Shown here: positions 25,111-32,853 of the stretch, one piece after another
How positions within the stretch are numbered: position 1 is the first letter of the stretch
Layout of the letters: each line of letters starts with the position of its first letter
Assembly (NCBI RefSeq): GCF_003351345.1
Contig: NZ_QQTO01000022.1
Span: 310,001-374,000 of the forward strand
Origin: Allobosea caraganae
Lineage (GTDB): Bacteria; Pseudomonadota; Alphaproteobacteria; Rhizobiales; Beijerinckiaceae
Reading direction: 5' to 3'
DNA length: 64,000 bases
Program-made: the position numbers and the translations under genes
Notes under the pieces: generated by a model
The model's database searches: none
What the model saw: the letters and a program-made list of their open reading frames with translations, nothing else
What the model was told of the DNA's origin: nothing

Positions 25111-26736
25111 TCAGCTTGGCGGCCTGATCGCATAGCGCTGGAGCTTCTCGACCAGGCTGCGCCGCGAAATCTGCAGCAATTCGGCGGCGCGGCTCTGGTT
25201 CCAGCCGGTCTCGCGCAGCCGGTTCTCGATCACGATCGCCTCGTAATGGCGCACGGCGGCGCGCAGGCTGGCGTGGTTCGCGGCCGTCGTCGACGACGGC
25301 ACGACGATGTCGGGCGCCTGCGTCGCCGATAGATTTGCCGGCAAATGTTTTAGGTCGATCCGCTCGTCGCCGTCGACCAGCAGCGCGGCGCGCTCGGCGA
25401 TGTTCTTGAGCTCGCGGACATTGCCGGGATAGCGCCAGCGGCAGAGCGCATCGAGCGCGCGCGGCGTCAGCGCGAACGAGGAGCGGCCATGCGTCTTGGC
25501 GATGCGGGTCAGGAAGAAATCGATCAGCTTGGGGATGTCGGAGGGGCGCTGGCGCAGCGGCGGGATCTGCACCGGGAAGACGCTGAGGCGGTAGTAGAGG
25601 TCCTCGCGGAAGCTGCCCTGGGCGATCTTCTGCGGCAGATCGGCATTGGTCGCCGCGACGATGCGGACATCGACCTTCTCGAGCTTGGTGTCGCCGAGGC
25701 GGCGGACCGAGCCCTCTTCGAGCAGGCGCAGGATCTTGGCCTGGAGCGCGAGCGGCATGTCGCCGATCTCGTCGAGGAAGAGCGTGCCGCCATCGGCCTC
25801 GTGCACCAGCCCCTTCTTGTCGGCGACGGCGCCGGAGAAGGCGCCCTTGCGATGGCCGAAGAGCTCGCTTTCGAGCAAGGTCTCGGGCAAGGCCGCGCAG
25901 TTCTGGGCGATGAAGGGGCGGCCGCGGCGCTTGCCGAAGCGGTGGATCGCCTGGGCGAAGACCTCCTTGCCGGTGCCAGTCTCGCCCAGCAGCAAGACTG
26001 CGACCGGGGCGGAGGCGGCGCGGCGCGCGAGGTCGAGCGCCGCCTGGAAGACCGGGCTCTCGCCGACGACCTGGTCGTCGCTGACCGTCGCCATCACCTT
26101 GAGCCTGGTATTCTCCTGGGCGAGGTCGGCGTTCTTGCGGTCGAGCTGGCGGATGAGCTGGCGGTTCTCCTCGAACAGCCGGGCATTGGCCATGGCGACT
26201 GCGGCATGCGCCGCAAACGAGGCGACGATGCGCTCGAACGCCTTGGGCAGCGCGCCGATCTCGCCATCCGGCGTCAGCCGGATGTTGATCAGCTGGAGGA
26301 CGCCGAGCGTGACGCCCTCGACGTTCCAGAGCGGGGCGACGACGAAGGAGCGGGTGCGATAGCCCGTCCTGGCGTCATGGGCGTAGAGCGCCGAAACATC
26401 GAAATTGGTGTAGTCGTAGAGGTCGGCGAGATTGACGATCTGCCCGGTCACGGCGCTGAAGACGTTGGCGTCGCGCATGTTGAAGGCGTTGCCCTCGGAA
26501 TAGACCGAGACCGTGTCCGGAAAGGCCGCGGCCTCCGGCGCGCACTCGTTCTGGCCGATCAGCCCGTGCAGGTGCCGGCCGGTGCGATCCAGCACCAGGA
26601 CGCGGCCGCCCTCGGCGCGCGTCAGCCGGCGCGCCGACGAGACCACCGCGCCAAGCAGCGCCTCAAGCCGCCGCTCGGTCGCAAGCGTGGTGGTCAGTTC
26701 GATCAGTTCTTCAGCGACCGCGAGCGGGTCCTGCAT
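25111..26736 (-). CDS. Sigma-54-dependent activator with GAF domain (VasH-like)
   Basis: 541 residues: an N-terminal GAF sensor (about 15-190), an AAA+ domain (about 220-445) and a Fis-type helix-turn-helix (about 500-535, ETGWNQSRAAELLQISRRSL). Walker A is GETGTGKE near 250 and Walker B GGTLFLDEIGD near 315. The sigma-54 contact loop is GAFSGA near 297, with Ser in place of the usual Thr of GAFTGA. Position directly after clpV, as vasH in Vibrio T6SS, and -24/-12 boxes before hcp and clpV suggest these are its targets. The signal sensed by the GAF domain is unknown. Confidence 0.92.
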   Translation of the reverse strand: MQDPLAVAEELIELTTTLATERRLEALLGAVVSSARRLTRAEGGRVLVLDRTGRHLHGLIGQNECAPEAAAFPDTVSVYSEGNAFNMRDANVFSAVTGQIVNLADLYDYTNFDVSALYAHDARTGYRTRSFVVAPLWNVEGVTLGVLQLINIRLTPDGEIGALPKAFERIVASFAAHAAVAMANARLFEENRQLIRQLDRKNADLAQENTRLKVMATVSDDQVVGESPVFQAALDLARRAASAPVAVLLLGETGTGKEVFAQAIHRFGKRRGRPFIAQNCAALPETLLESELFGHRKGAFSGAVADKKGLVHEADGGTLFLDEIGDMPLALQAKILRLLEEGSVRRLGDTKLEKVDVRIVAATNADLPQKIAQGSFREDLYYRLSVFPVQIPPLRQRPSDIPKLIDFFLTRIAKTHGRSSFALTPRALDALCRWRYPGNVRELKNIAERAALLVDGDERIDLKHLPANLSATQAPDIVVPSSTTAANHASLRAAVRHYEAIVIENRLRETGWNQSRAAELLQISRRSLVEKLQRYAIRPPS

Positions 26737-26764
26737 GGTCGGCCCCGATATCCGGCGCTAAACC

Positions 26765-29509
26765 TTATTCGGCCGCCTCCGCCACCGGCTCCGGCACGTC
26801 CCCGCCGAAGCTGTAGGTGAAATTACCCTCGGCATCGATGTCGACGAAGAGCGAGTCGGGCGCGGCCTCGTCGCCCATCCGGCTGATGATCTCGGTCGCG
26901 ATCTCCGGCAGCAGCGTGCGGTTGACGATGTGGTCGATATTGCGCGCGCCGGTGTCGACGTCGGTGCAGCGCGCCGTGATCGCCTCCACCACCACGTCGG
27001 AATAGGCGAAGCTCATCTTCTGGCTCTCGCGCAGGCGCTTGCCGACCTTGTTGAGCTTGAGCCGGACGATCTCGCCCATCACGTCGGGCATCAGCGGGTA
27101 GAACGGCACGATCTGCATGCGGGCCAGCAGCGCCGGCTTGAAATGCCGGTTCAGCGTCGGGCGGATCGCCTCGGTCAGCTCGGCGGTCGAGGGCTTCTCC
27201 TCCTGCGTCCCCAGCGCCGTGATGATGTCGGTGGCGAGGTTCGAAGTCAGGATGATGACCGTGTTCTTGAAGTCGATGACGCGGCCCTCGCCATCGGCGA
27301 GCGTGCCCTTGTCGAAGACCTGGTAGAACAGGTTGAGCACCTCCGGATCGGCCTTCTCGCACTCGTCGAGCAGCACGACCGAATAGGGCCGCTGGCGCAC
27401 GGCCTCGGTGAGCAGGCCGCCCTCGCCATAGCCGACATAGCCGGCCGGCGCGCCGACGAGCTTGGAGACGGTGTGCTTCTCCTGGAACTCCGACATGTTG
27501 ATGGTGATCAGGAAGCGCTCGCCGCCAAAAAGGAGATCGGCGAGCTGCGTCGCGAGCTCGGTCTTGCCGACGCCCGACGTGCCGACGAAGAGGAAGACGC
27601 CCATGGGCTGGCCGGGATTGTTGACGCCGGCCTTGGCGGCGCGCATGCCCTCGTCCAACGCGGCGACGGCGTGGTCCTGGCCCTTGATGCGCTGGCGCAG
27701 GTTCGTGGCCATGCCGAGGATGGCGGCGGCCTCGTCCTTGACCATGCTGCCGACCGGAATGCCGGTCCAGTCCGAGATGACCTGGCCGACGGCGTCGGCT
27801 GTGACCTCGTAATGGATCATCGCCGTCTTGCCGCGGGTCTTCTCCAGCTCGGCGACGGCCTCCTGCAGCTCCAGCTCGGCGGCGCTGCGAGCGGCATCGG
27901 CGTCCGAAGCCTCGTCCTCGGCGCCATCCTCATCATCGTCTTCGTCGTCATTGGCAGCTTCGGCTTCGGCCTTGGCCATGCCCTCCGGCCCGATGCCGAG
28001 CTCACGGCGCAAGCTCACAATGCGGTCGACCAGCGCCTTCTCGCGCTCCCATTGCGCGGTTGCCTCGACCTTCTCAGCCTCGATCCTGACGATCTCGGCC
28101 TCGATCTCGGCAATGCGCGGGTTGTCGCGGCCGAGCGTGGTGCGGTCGCGCTCCAGCGCGGCAAGCTCGCGCTGCAAGGTCGCGATCCGGCGCTCCTGGT
28201 CGTCGATCGTGGCCGGCTTGGTCGAGAGCGAGAGCTTGACGCGGGCGCAGGCGGTGTCGAGCACGTCGACCGCCTTGTCGGGCAGCTGGCGGCCGGAAAT
28301 GTAGCGGGCCGAGAGCTGGGCGGCGGCGGCGACGGCATCGTCGCGCACGTAGACTCCGTGGCTCTTCTCATAGGCGGCGCGCAGGCCGCGCACGATGGTG
28401 ATCGCCTCCGCCGGCGAGGGCTCGTCCAGCTTGACGAGCTGGAAGCGGCGGGCGAGCGCCGGGTCCTTCTCGAAGTACTTCTTGTATTCCGCCCAGGTCG
28501 TTGCGGCGACGGTCTTGAGCTCGCCACGGGCGAGTGCGGGCTTCAGCAGGTTGGCGGCATCGCCGCCGCCGGCCGAGGCGCCGGCGCCGACCAGCATGTG
28601 GGCCTCGTCGATGAAGAGGATGATCGGCTTCGGCGAGGCCTTGACCTCGTCGATGATGCCTTTGAGCCGGTTCTCGAACTCGCCCTTCACGCCGGCGCCG
28701 GCCTGGAGCATGCCGAGGTCGAGGCTGACCAGCTCGACGTTCTTGAGGAAGTCGGGAACGTCGCCCTCGGCGATCTTGAGCGCCAGGCCCTCGACCACGG
28801 CAGTCTTGCCGACGCCGGGATCGCCGACGCAGATCGGGTTGTTCTTGCGGCGGCGACCGAGGATGTCGATCATCTGGCGGATTTCGCGGTCGCGGCCGAA
28901 GACCGGGTCGATCTTGCCGGCGCGGGCCTGCTCGGTGAAGTTCACGGTGAAGCGCGCGAGCGCGCCGTCGGCCGGCATGACATCGCCGCCCTTGGCCGCA
29001 GTGCCGGCCTCGCCCGGCTTGGCTCCAGTCGGCTCTTCGGCCGAGGAGGCGACGATGTCGCGGAATTTCGATTTGAGCTCGCTGAGCGGGATGGCGCGCA
29101 GCTCCTCGAACCAGTCGGCCATCGCATAGCGGCTCGGGCTGGAGAGCAGCGCGGCGAGGACGGCGCCGGAGCGGATCTGCTGCTGGCCGAGCTCGACCGA
29201 GGCGACGAGCCAAGCGTCCGTGAGTAATTCGATCAGGCCGGGCGCGAAGACGGGGCGGCCGGCATTGCCGGTCTTGAAGGCTTCGGTCGCGCGGGTCAGG
29301 CCGCGCTTCAGGCCGGAGGCGTCTAGCCCGTGATGGCGCAGGATGACGCCGAGGTCGCGCTGCTCGTCATCGGCCAGGACCAGCAGCAGGTGCTCGACCG
29401 CGACCTCGTAGTGGCTGCGCCCGACGCTGAGCCCGGCAGCCGTTTCCAGCGCGCGCTTCACATAGGGGTTGAGGCGCCCGAGAAGCTGCTTGAGATCGAC
29501 CTGAACCAT
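26765..29509 (-). CDS. clpV: T6SS AAA+ ATPase ClpV (TssH)
   Basis: Disassembles the contracted TssB-TssC sheath using ATP. 914 residues from ATG 29509; a longer in-frame start at 29563 is not supported. Clp-N repeats occupy about 1-150. AAA-1 has Walker A GDPGVGKT near 227 and LFIDEAHMLVGAG. A coiled-coil middle domain runs from about 420-570, and AAA-2 has GTSGVGKTE near 640 and VVLLDECEKA. An acidic low-complexity run (DDEDDDEDGAEDE) lies near 520-535 between the middle domain and AAA-2 and looks like an insertion. The gene has its own sigma-54-like promoter and is followed after 28 bases by the activator gene. Confidence 0.96.
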   Translation of the reverse strand: MVQVDLKQLLGRLNPYVKRALETAAGLSVGRSHYEVAVEHLLLVLADDEQRDLGVILRHHGLDASGLKRGLTRATEAFKTGNAGRPVFAPGLIELLTDAWLVASVELGQQQIRSGAVLAALLSSPSRYAMADWFEELRAIPLSELKSKFRDIVASSAEEPTGAKPGEAGTAAKGGDVMPADGALARFTVNFTEQARAGKIDPVFGRDREIRQMIDILGRRRKNNPICVGDPGVGKTAVVEGLALKIAEGDVPDFLKNVELVSLDLGMLQAGAGVKGEFENRLKGIIDEVKASPKPIILFIDEAHMLVGAGASAGGGDAANLLKPALARGELKTVAATTWAEYKKYFEKDPALARRFQLVKLDEPSPAEAITIVRGLRAAYEKSHGVYVRDDAVAAAAQLSARYISGRQLPDKAVDVLDTACARVKLSLSTKPATIDDQERRIATLQRELAALERDRTTLGRDNPRIAEIEAEIVRIEAEKVEATAQWEREKALVDRIVSLRRELGIGPEGMAKAEAEAANDDEDDDEDGAEDEASDADAARSAAELELQEAVAELEKTRGKTAMIHYEVTADAVGQVISDWTGIPVGSMVKDEAAAILGMATNLRQRIKGQDHAVAALDEGMRAAKAGVNNPGQPMGVFLFVGTSGVGKTELATQLADLLFGGERFLITINMSEFQEKHTVSKLVGAPAGYVGYGEGGLLTEAVRQRPYSVVLLDECEKADPEVLNLFYQVFDKGTLADGEGRVIDFKNTVIILTSNLATDIITALGTQEEKPSTAELTEAIRPTLNRHFKPALLARMQIVPFYPLMPDVMGEIVRLKLNKVGKRLRESQKMSFAYSDVVVEAITARCTDVDTGARNIDHIVNRTLLPEIATEIISRMGDEAAPDSLFVDIDAEGNFTYSFGGDVPEPVAEAAE

Positions 29510-29566
29510 GAAAACGCCCCCGCTGTCGCAATGCCGGCGACCGATCGACTCAATACTGATCAAGCC

Positions 29567-29582
29567 GGCAACCGACCTGCCC
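29567..29582 (-). promoter_or_regulatory. Sigma-54 (-24/-12) promoter candidate for clpV
   Basis: The minus strand reads GGGCAGGTCGGTTGCC, matching TGGCACG-N4-TTGC with GG and GC ten bases apart. The -12 element is about 59 bases before the clpV ATG, giving a leader of roughly 47 bases. It lies between the hcp terminator and clpV, so clpV can be transcribed separately from hcp. Confidence 0.55.
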
Positions 29583-29668
29583 GCAACCTCACAAGGACTG
29601 AATGACCCTGCGATGACACCAGCGGCTTCCCGTAGGGAAATCGCGGAAAAAAGTGTCGGCCGAAAAGA

Positions 29669-29698
29669 GGTCGCCGCCCCGCAAGCGGGGCGGCGACC
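29669..29698 (-). terminator. Rho-independent terminator of hcp
   Basis: A perfect 13-bp GC-rich stem (GGTCGCCGCCCCG with its complement) closes a CAAG loop, starting 13 bases after the hcp stop. On the minus strand it is followed by TCTTTTCGG and, later, a run of T. A strong terminator here fits an abundant, independently transcribed hcp mRNA. Confidence 0.87.
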
Positions 29699-29710
29699 GG
29701 TATCGAACGA

Positions 29711-30229
29711 TCAGGCCGACTGCCAGGAATCGGTGCCTTCGGTCGAAGCCTTGGTGTGCTTCCAGGTCACCTTCTCATAGGTGAACGACCAGTCTTCCAT
29801 CGGGCGCATGTGATCGTTGCCCTGGGCGACGGTCAGCGGCAGATAGGACTTGCCCTCGCAGAGCTTGGCGTTTTCCCACTTGTACTCGAAGAACTCTTCC
29901 GGCTCGCCGAGGCCGCTGGTGTCCGGACGGAAGAACTTGCAGACGATCTCGGTCAGCGTCTCGCCGGTGGCGAGAGCCTGCCAGAGCAGCGGCGAGGAGC
30001 GGTCGAACACCTTGGTGAAGGTGACCGGCTGATGGATGCGGGCGCCGGTGGTGGTGCCGGACTTCGGGTCGCGCGGGTTGATCACGCCGCTGGTGAAGGC
30101 GAGGATGGTGATCTCGTTGCCGTGCTTGTCGTACTTGGCGCCGGCGCCGGCGCTCTTGATGGTGCTCGCCTCGGACGAGATGTCGGCCTGCTTCTGGCCC
30201 TTGATGGTCATGTAGGCGTCGAGTGCCAT
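29711..30229 (-). CDS. hcp: T6SS inner tube protein Hcp (TssD)
   Basis: Forms the hexameric-ring tube expelled by the sheath. The 172-residue length is usual for the family. It begins MALDAYMTIKGQKQADISSE and has the characteristic VTFTKVFDRSSPLLWQALATG segment near 70-90 and the EYKWENAKLCEGKSYLP strand later. ATG 30229 follows AGGAG. It is flanked by a sigma-54-type promoter and a strong terminator, so it is a monocistronic, inducible unit. No extra C-terminal toxin domain is present. Confidence 0.95.
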   Translation of the reverse strand: MALDAYMTIKGQKQADISSEASTIKSAGAGAKYDKHGNEITILAFTSGVINPRDPKSGTTTGARIHQPVTFTKVFDRSSPLLWQALATGETLTEIVCKFFRPDTSGLGEPEEFFEYKWENAKLCEGKSYLPLTVAQGNDHMRPMEDWSFTYEKVTWKHTKASTEGTDSWQSA

Positions 30230-30278
30230 GGTCTTAACTCCTGATAGGTCAGCCGGCGCTCGCCGGTGCCACTATCAC

Positions 30279-30295
30279 CGCAAGCGCCGTACCAA
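30279..30295 (-). promoter_or_regulatory. Sigma-54 (-24/-12) promoter of hcp
   Basis: The minus strand reads TTGGTACGGCGCTTGCG, an almost exact match to TTGGCACG-N4-TTGCW with GG and GC exactly ten bases apart. The predicted start is near 30268, leaving a leader of about 40 bases before the hcp ATG. The VasH-like activator is encoded about 3.5 kb downstream. The rest of the 30230-30687 gap holds an inverted repeat and a degraded repeat (listed separately) and no gene. Confidence 0.72.
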
Positions 30296-30360
30296 AGGTC
30301 ATCGACGAACCAAACCATTGAAATCGCTTCATTATCACCGAAGATGTCAGGCCTGTGACT

Positions 30361-30376
30361 GCGCAGATTCCTGCGC
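30361..30376. promoter_or_regulatory. Possible upstream activator site for the hcp promoter
   Basis: GCGCAG-ATTC-CTGCGC is a perfect 6-bp inverted repeat centred about 100 bases upstream of the predicted hcp start. That is the usual position for enhancer sites of sigma-54 activators. No matching copy was found upstream of clpV, which weakens the assignment. Confidence 0.35.
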
Positions 30377-30617
30377 GATACCGCGCTCTTGCGCAGGCCC
30401 GTTCTCAGCGTCGGAAGAGCTCGGCTGACGTAGGGGACTGGAGAAGGTTAACCGCCTGCCCGGCATTGTCCGGAACTGTGGCGCGAAGGCGTCGCCGCGC
30501 CTGGTTTTGGCGGATTCCGATCATTGTCCAGGAAGCGGTCTGAAGCCTGCGTTCCGGACTGAGAACGAATATGTCGAGCAGTTGGAGCACGCTGCGATTT
30601 GCCGGAATCAAGCGCCT

Positions 30618-30655
30618 TCATCCCGGACGGAGCGAAGCGCAGCTCCGGCATGACG
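30618..30655. repeat. Degraded fragment of the TCATCCCGG palindromic repeat
   Basis: TCATCCCGGACGGAGCGAAG at 30618 on is also present, as the reverse complement, in the right arm of the palindrome at 55952-56059. The fragment ends GCTCCGGCATGAC. It lies 32 bases beyond the stop of the small unknown gene between vgrG and hcp and could form a hairpin there. Confidence 0.55.
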
Positions 30656-30687
30656 CGGAGAGGTTTCCGCATTACCGCACGATTATC

Positions 30688-31056
30688 CTAGCGCGCGCCG
30701 ATGCGGCCGAGGCTTTCCAGCCGGCAATCGCAGGAGAGGATGGCGCGGGTCTTCAGGTCGACGATGACTTCGGAGGCGACGCGATAGCCGTGGTCGTCGA
30801 CTGCGACCTCGCCGGAGACGCGCATGTTGGCGCAGGCCCGCAGCCCGAAGCGGGCCTGCTCGCCGGGCGCGACGGTGAGCGCAATGCGGACGGAGCGGCC
30901 GTCCTTCAGCATGGCCTCGCGCCAGGCGGCACCGGGCACGGCCTGGAGGTTGACGCCGACCGGCGCGATCGGGAATATCTGGCTGCGAATGGCCTCGAGC
31001 ACCAGCTCGGTCAGCGGGTCGATCTCCTGCGTCGGAGCTTGCCAGATCGTCGTCAT
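30688..31056 (-). CDS. Unknown small protein between vgrG and hcp
   Basis: 122 residues, soluble, no signal peptide. It starts MTTIWQAPTQEIDPLTELVL and has three cysteines (one in LRACAN, two in LSCDCRLE near the C-terminus). The middle is strand-rich (SVRIALTVAPGEQARFGL). I do not recognise a family. Placement between vgrG and hcp is typical of adaptors, effectors or immunity proteins, but its small size and lack of toxin motifs do not favour an effector. A palindromic repeat lies directly upstream, so it may not share the vgrG transcript. No clear ribosome-binding site is visible. Confidence 0.6.
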   Translation of the reverse strand: MTTIWQAPTQEIDPLTELVLEAIRSQIFPIAPVGVNLQAVPGAAWREAMLKDGRSVRIALTVAPGEQARFGLRACANMRVSGEVAVDDHGYRVASEVIVDLKTRAILSCDCRLESLGRIGAR

Positions 31057-31106
31057 GTCGCAGCTTTCCCGCCGTGCTTCAGGGGACGAGTAGGAACACC
31101 CTCATC

Positions 31107-31218
31107 CCCTCATCCTGAGGAGCCGCGAAGCGGCGTCTCGAAGGATGGTTCAGGAGGCTCCGGAACCATCTGGAGCATCCTTCGAGACGCGCTCTGCGAG
31201 CGCTCCTCAGGATGAGGG
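31107..31218. repeat. Palindromic intergenic repeat (CCTCATCCTGAGGAGC family)
   Basis: CCTCATCCTGAGGAGC (31108 on) is mirrored by GCTCCTCAGGATGAGG (31202-31217). Inner arms CGTCTCGAAGGATG and CATCCTTCGAGACGC also pair, giving an arm-loop-arm element of about 112 bases. Related degraded pieces occur near 55845-55905 and 56100-56130. This type of repeat is common in intergenic regions of Bradyrhizobium-like genomes. It separates vgrG from the small unknown gene. Confidence 0.82.
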
Positions 31219-31236
31219 CTCAACCACCCCTACGCC

Positions 31237-32733
31237 TTACGAAGACGGGCCGTCGTTCATCTCGAACAGCGTGCCCGAGGGCGAGCGGAAGCGGTTCAGC
31301 GTCTGGTTGCGGCTGGCGACGACGTTCGGCGTCAGCGGGTTCGGCACGGCGCCGACGATGATGGGACGGTCGATGTCGCCGTTGACGCAGCAGAGCACGA
31401 CCTCGGTGCCCTTCAGCAGCGGGAAGTGCATGCCGGTATCGGAGGGGCCGGCATAGGGCTCGGCCTTGCGGATGTACTCGCTCGCCTTGCCGTCGCTGCT
31501 GTCGCCCTCGTCATAGCGCAGCTTGATCTTGTAGCGGCCGTGATCGTCGACCTCGGCGCGCGAGCCGTCGGTCTCGCCATCGACATGGGCGGTGAACAGG
31601 CCGGCCGCGAGCGGGCGCGGCGTCTTGCGCTCCGGGCGGAAGGGCGTGGCGAAGGGGATCGCCTCGAAATGGTTGACATAGGGCTGGCCGGCGACGGCCT
31701 CGGCCGTGCCGAAGCCGGACGGGGCGGGCGTCGCGACCGCATGCTCGACGGCGATGATCAGGTAGCGGTTGTCGAGCGAGGGGTGGCCGTCGAGATCGAA
31801 GAACAGGCCGGGGCGAAGCTGCGGCGCGTTGCTGGTGCCGCGGAAGACCTGGCGTCGGCAGGCGATCTCCTCGGCGCGCACCTGCGCGAGATAGTCGCCC
31901 TCGTCCGGCTCGAGGAAATATTGGCCGTATTCGACCACGGTGCCGGTCTTGCCCTTCTCGACCTCGTAGCTGGAGCGCAGCGGCAGCGTCGGCTTGTCGG
32001 GGTTGTACTCGCGCAGGATCACCGACTTGGTGACCGGCTTGGCCGAGAAGCGGAACGAGGTCACCGCGGCCTGGGTCGTGACCAGCGCGCTGTGGCCGTT
32101 GCGATAGGGCAGCCGGCCGGTCTCCGCCTCGGCGAAGGCGACGTTGGAATCGCCGAAGACCACGGTCTCGCCGCTGTCGCCCTGCTTGAAGAAGTAGAAG
32201 ATGCCGTTGGCCTCGCACCAGCGCGACAGGAAGGCGAGGTCGGTCTCGTTGTACTGGACGATGAACTCGCGCTCGCGGTAGGTCGCGTCGAGATTGAGCT
32301 CGGCCTCGACCTTCTGCGAGTGGCTGGCATTGGTCAGCGTGCCGTCGACCTCGCCCTTGATGATGTCCTTGACCGTGACCTTGCTGTTGGTGCCGTAGAC
32401 CTGGTTCTGGCGGCTGAGGTCGAGCAGCTTGAGGCGCGGCGCGATCTCGACCGCGTAGAGGAAGCCCTGGTCGCCCAGCGCGTCATCGGCCGAGAACTCG
32501 GTCACGACGCCGTTGACGACGAGTTCGCCGGCCTCGCTCGTCACGGTGACCTTCGCGACCTCGCCGACCACGTCGTCGACCTTGATCTCGTCCTTCGAGC
32601 GGAAGGTGACGCGGTGGCTGAACGGGTGCGAGATCTCCTCGCGGCCCTTCAACGACTCGACATGGATGCCGTCCTTGATGCTGCCCGACGCCAGCTCGAG
32701 GGCGATCGTCAAATCATGGGAAGTGTCAGCCAT
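31237..32733 (-). CDS. vgrG: T6SS spike protein VgrG (TssI), short form
   Basis: 498 residues: a gp27-like hub (about 1-370; the HPFSHRVTFRS and EFIVQYNETDLAFLSRWCEA segments are typical) and a gp5-like OB domain (about 380-470; DDHGRYKIKLRYDEGD and PLLKGTEVVLCCVNGD). The protein stops at SPSGTLFEMNDGPSS, just where the triple-stranded beta-helix stalk normally begins, and carries no effector domain. The stalk may be supplied by the DUF3540 and beta-rich proteins encoded 15 kb away. A 120-base gap separates it from ppkA, and no strong promoter was found. Confidence 0.94.
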   Translation of the reverse strand: MADTSHDLTIALELASGSIKDGIHVESLKGREEISHPFSHRVTFRSKDEIKVDDVVGEVAKVTVTSEAGELVVNGVVTEFSADDALGDQGFLYAVEIAPRLKLLDLSRQNQVYGTNSKVTVKDIIKGEVDGTLTNASHSQKVEAELNLDATYREREFIVQYNETDLAFLSRWCEANGIFYFFKQGDSGETVVFGDSNVAFAEAETGRLPYRNGHSALVTTQAAVTSFRFSAKPVTKSVILREYNPDKPTLPLRSSYEVEKGKTGTVVEYGQYFLEPDEGDYLAQVRAEEIACRRQVFRGTSNAPQLRPGLFFDLDGHPSLDNRYLIIAVEHAVATPAPSGFGTAEAVAGQPYVNHFEAIPFATPFRPERKTPRPLAAGLFTAHVDGETDGSRAEVDDHGRYKIKLRYDEGDSSDGKASEYIRKAEPYAGPSDTGMHFPLLKGTEVVLCCVNGDIDRPIIVGAVPNPLTPNVVASRNQTLNRFRSPSGTLFEMNDGPSS

Positions 32734-32853
32734 GGTGGCGCAGCCTCGGGAAGCAGGTTGATGCGAGCATGAAACACGCCGCCCGGCGCCTGTCCCGGGC
32801 GCGCAGGCGGAGAGAGGGGACGTAGCGTAAGCTAGGCGGCGCGGTTGACAGGT

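Noticed and set aside
26930..29227. 765-codon plus-strand open frame opposite clpV
   Set aside because: Clearly the complement of clpV; no domain features in the translated chain.
31237..31270. An effector domain at the VgrG C-terminus
   Set aside because: The protein ends right after the OB domain; there is no extension to hold one.
32767..32780. GGCGTGTTTCATGC upstream of vgrG as a sigma-54 promoter
   Set aside because: GG and GC spacing fits, but the -12 box reads ATGC instead of TTGC and the flanks do not match. Too weak next to the hcp and clpV boxes.
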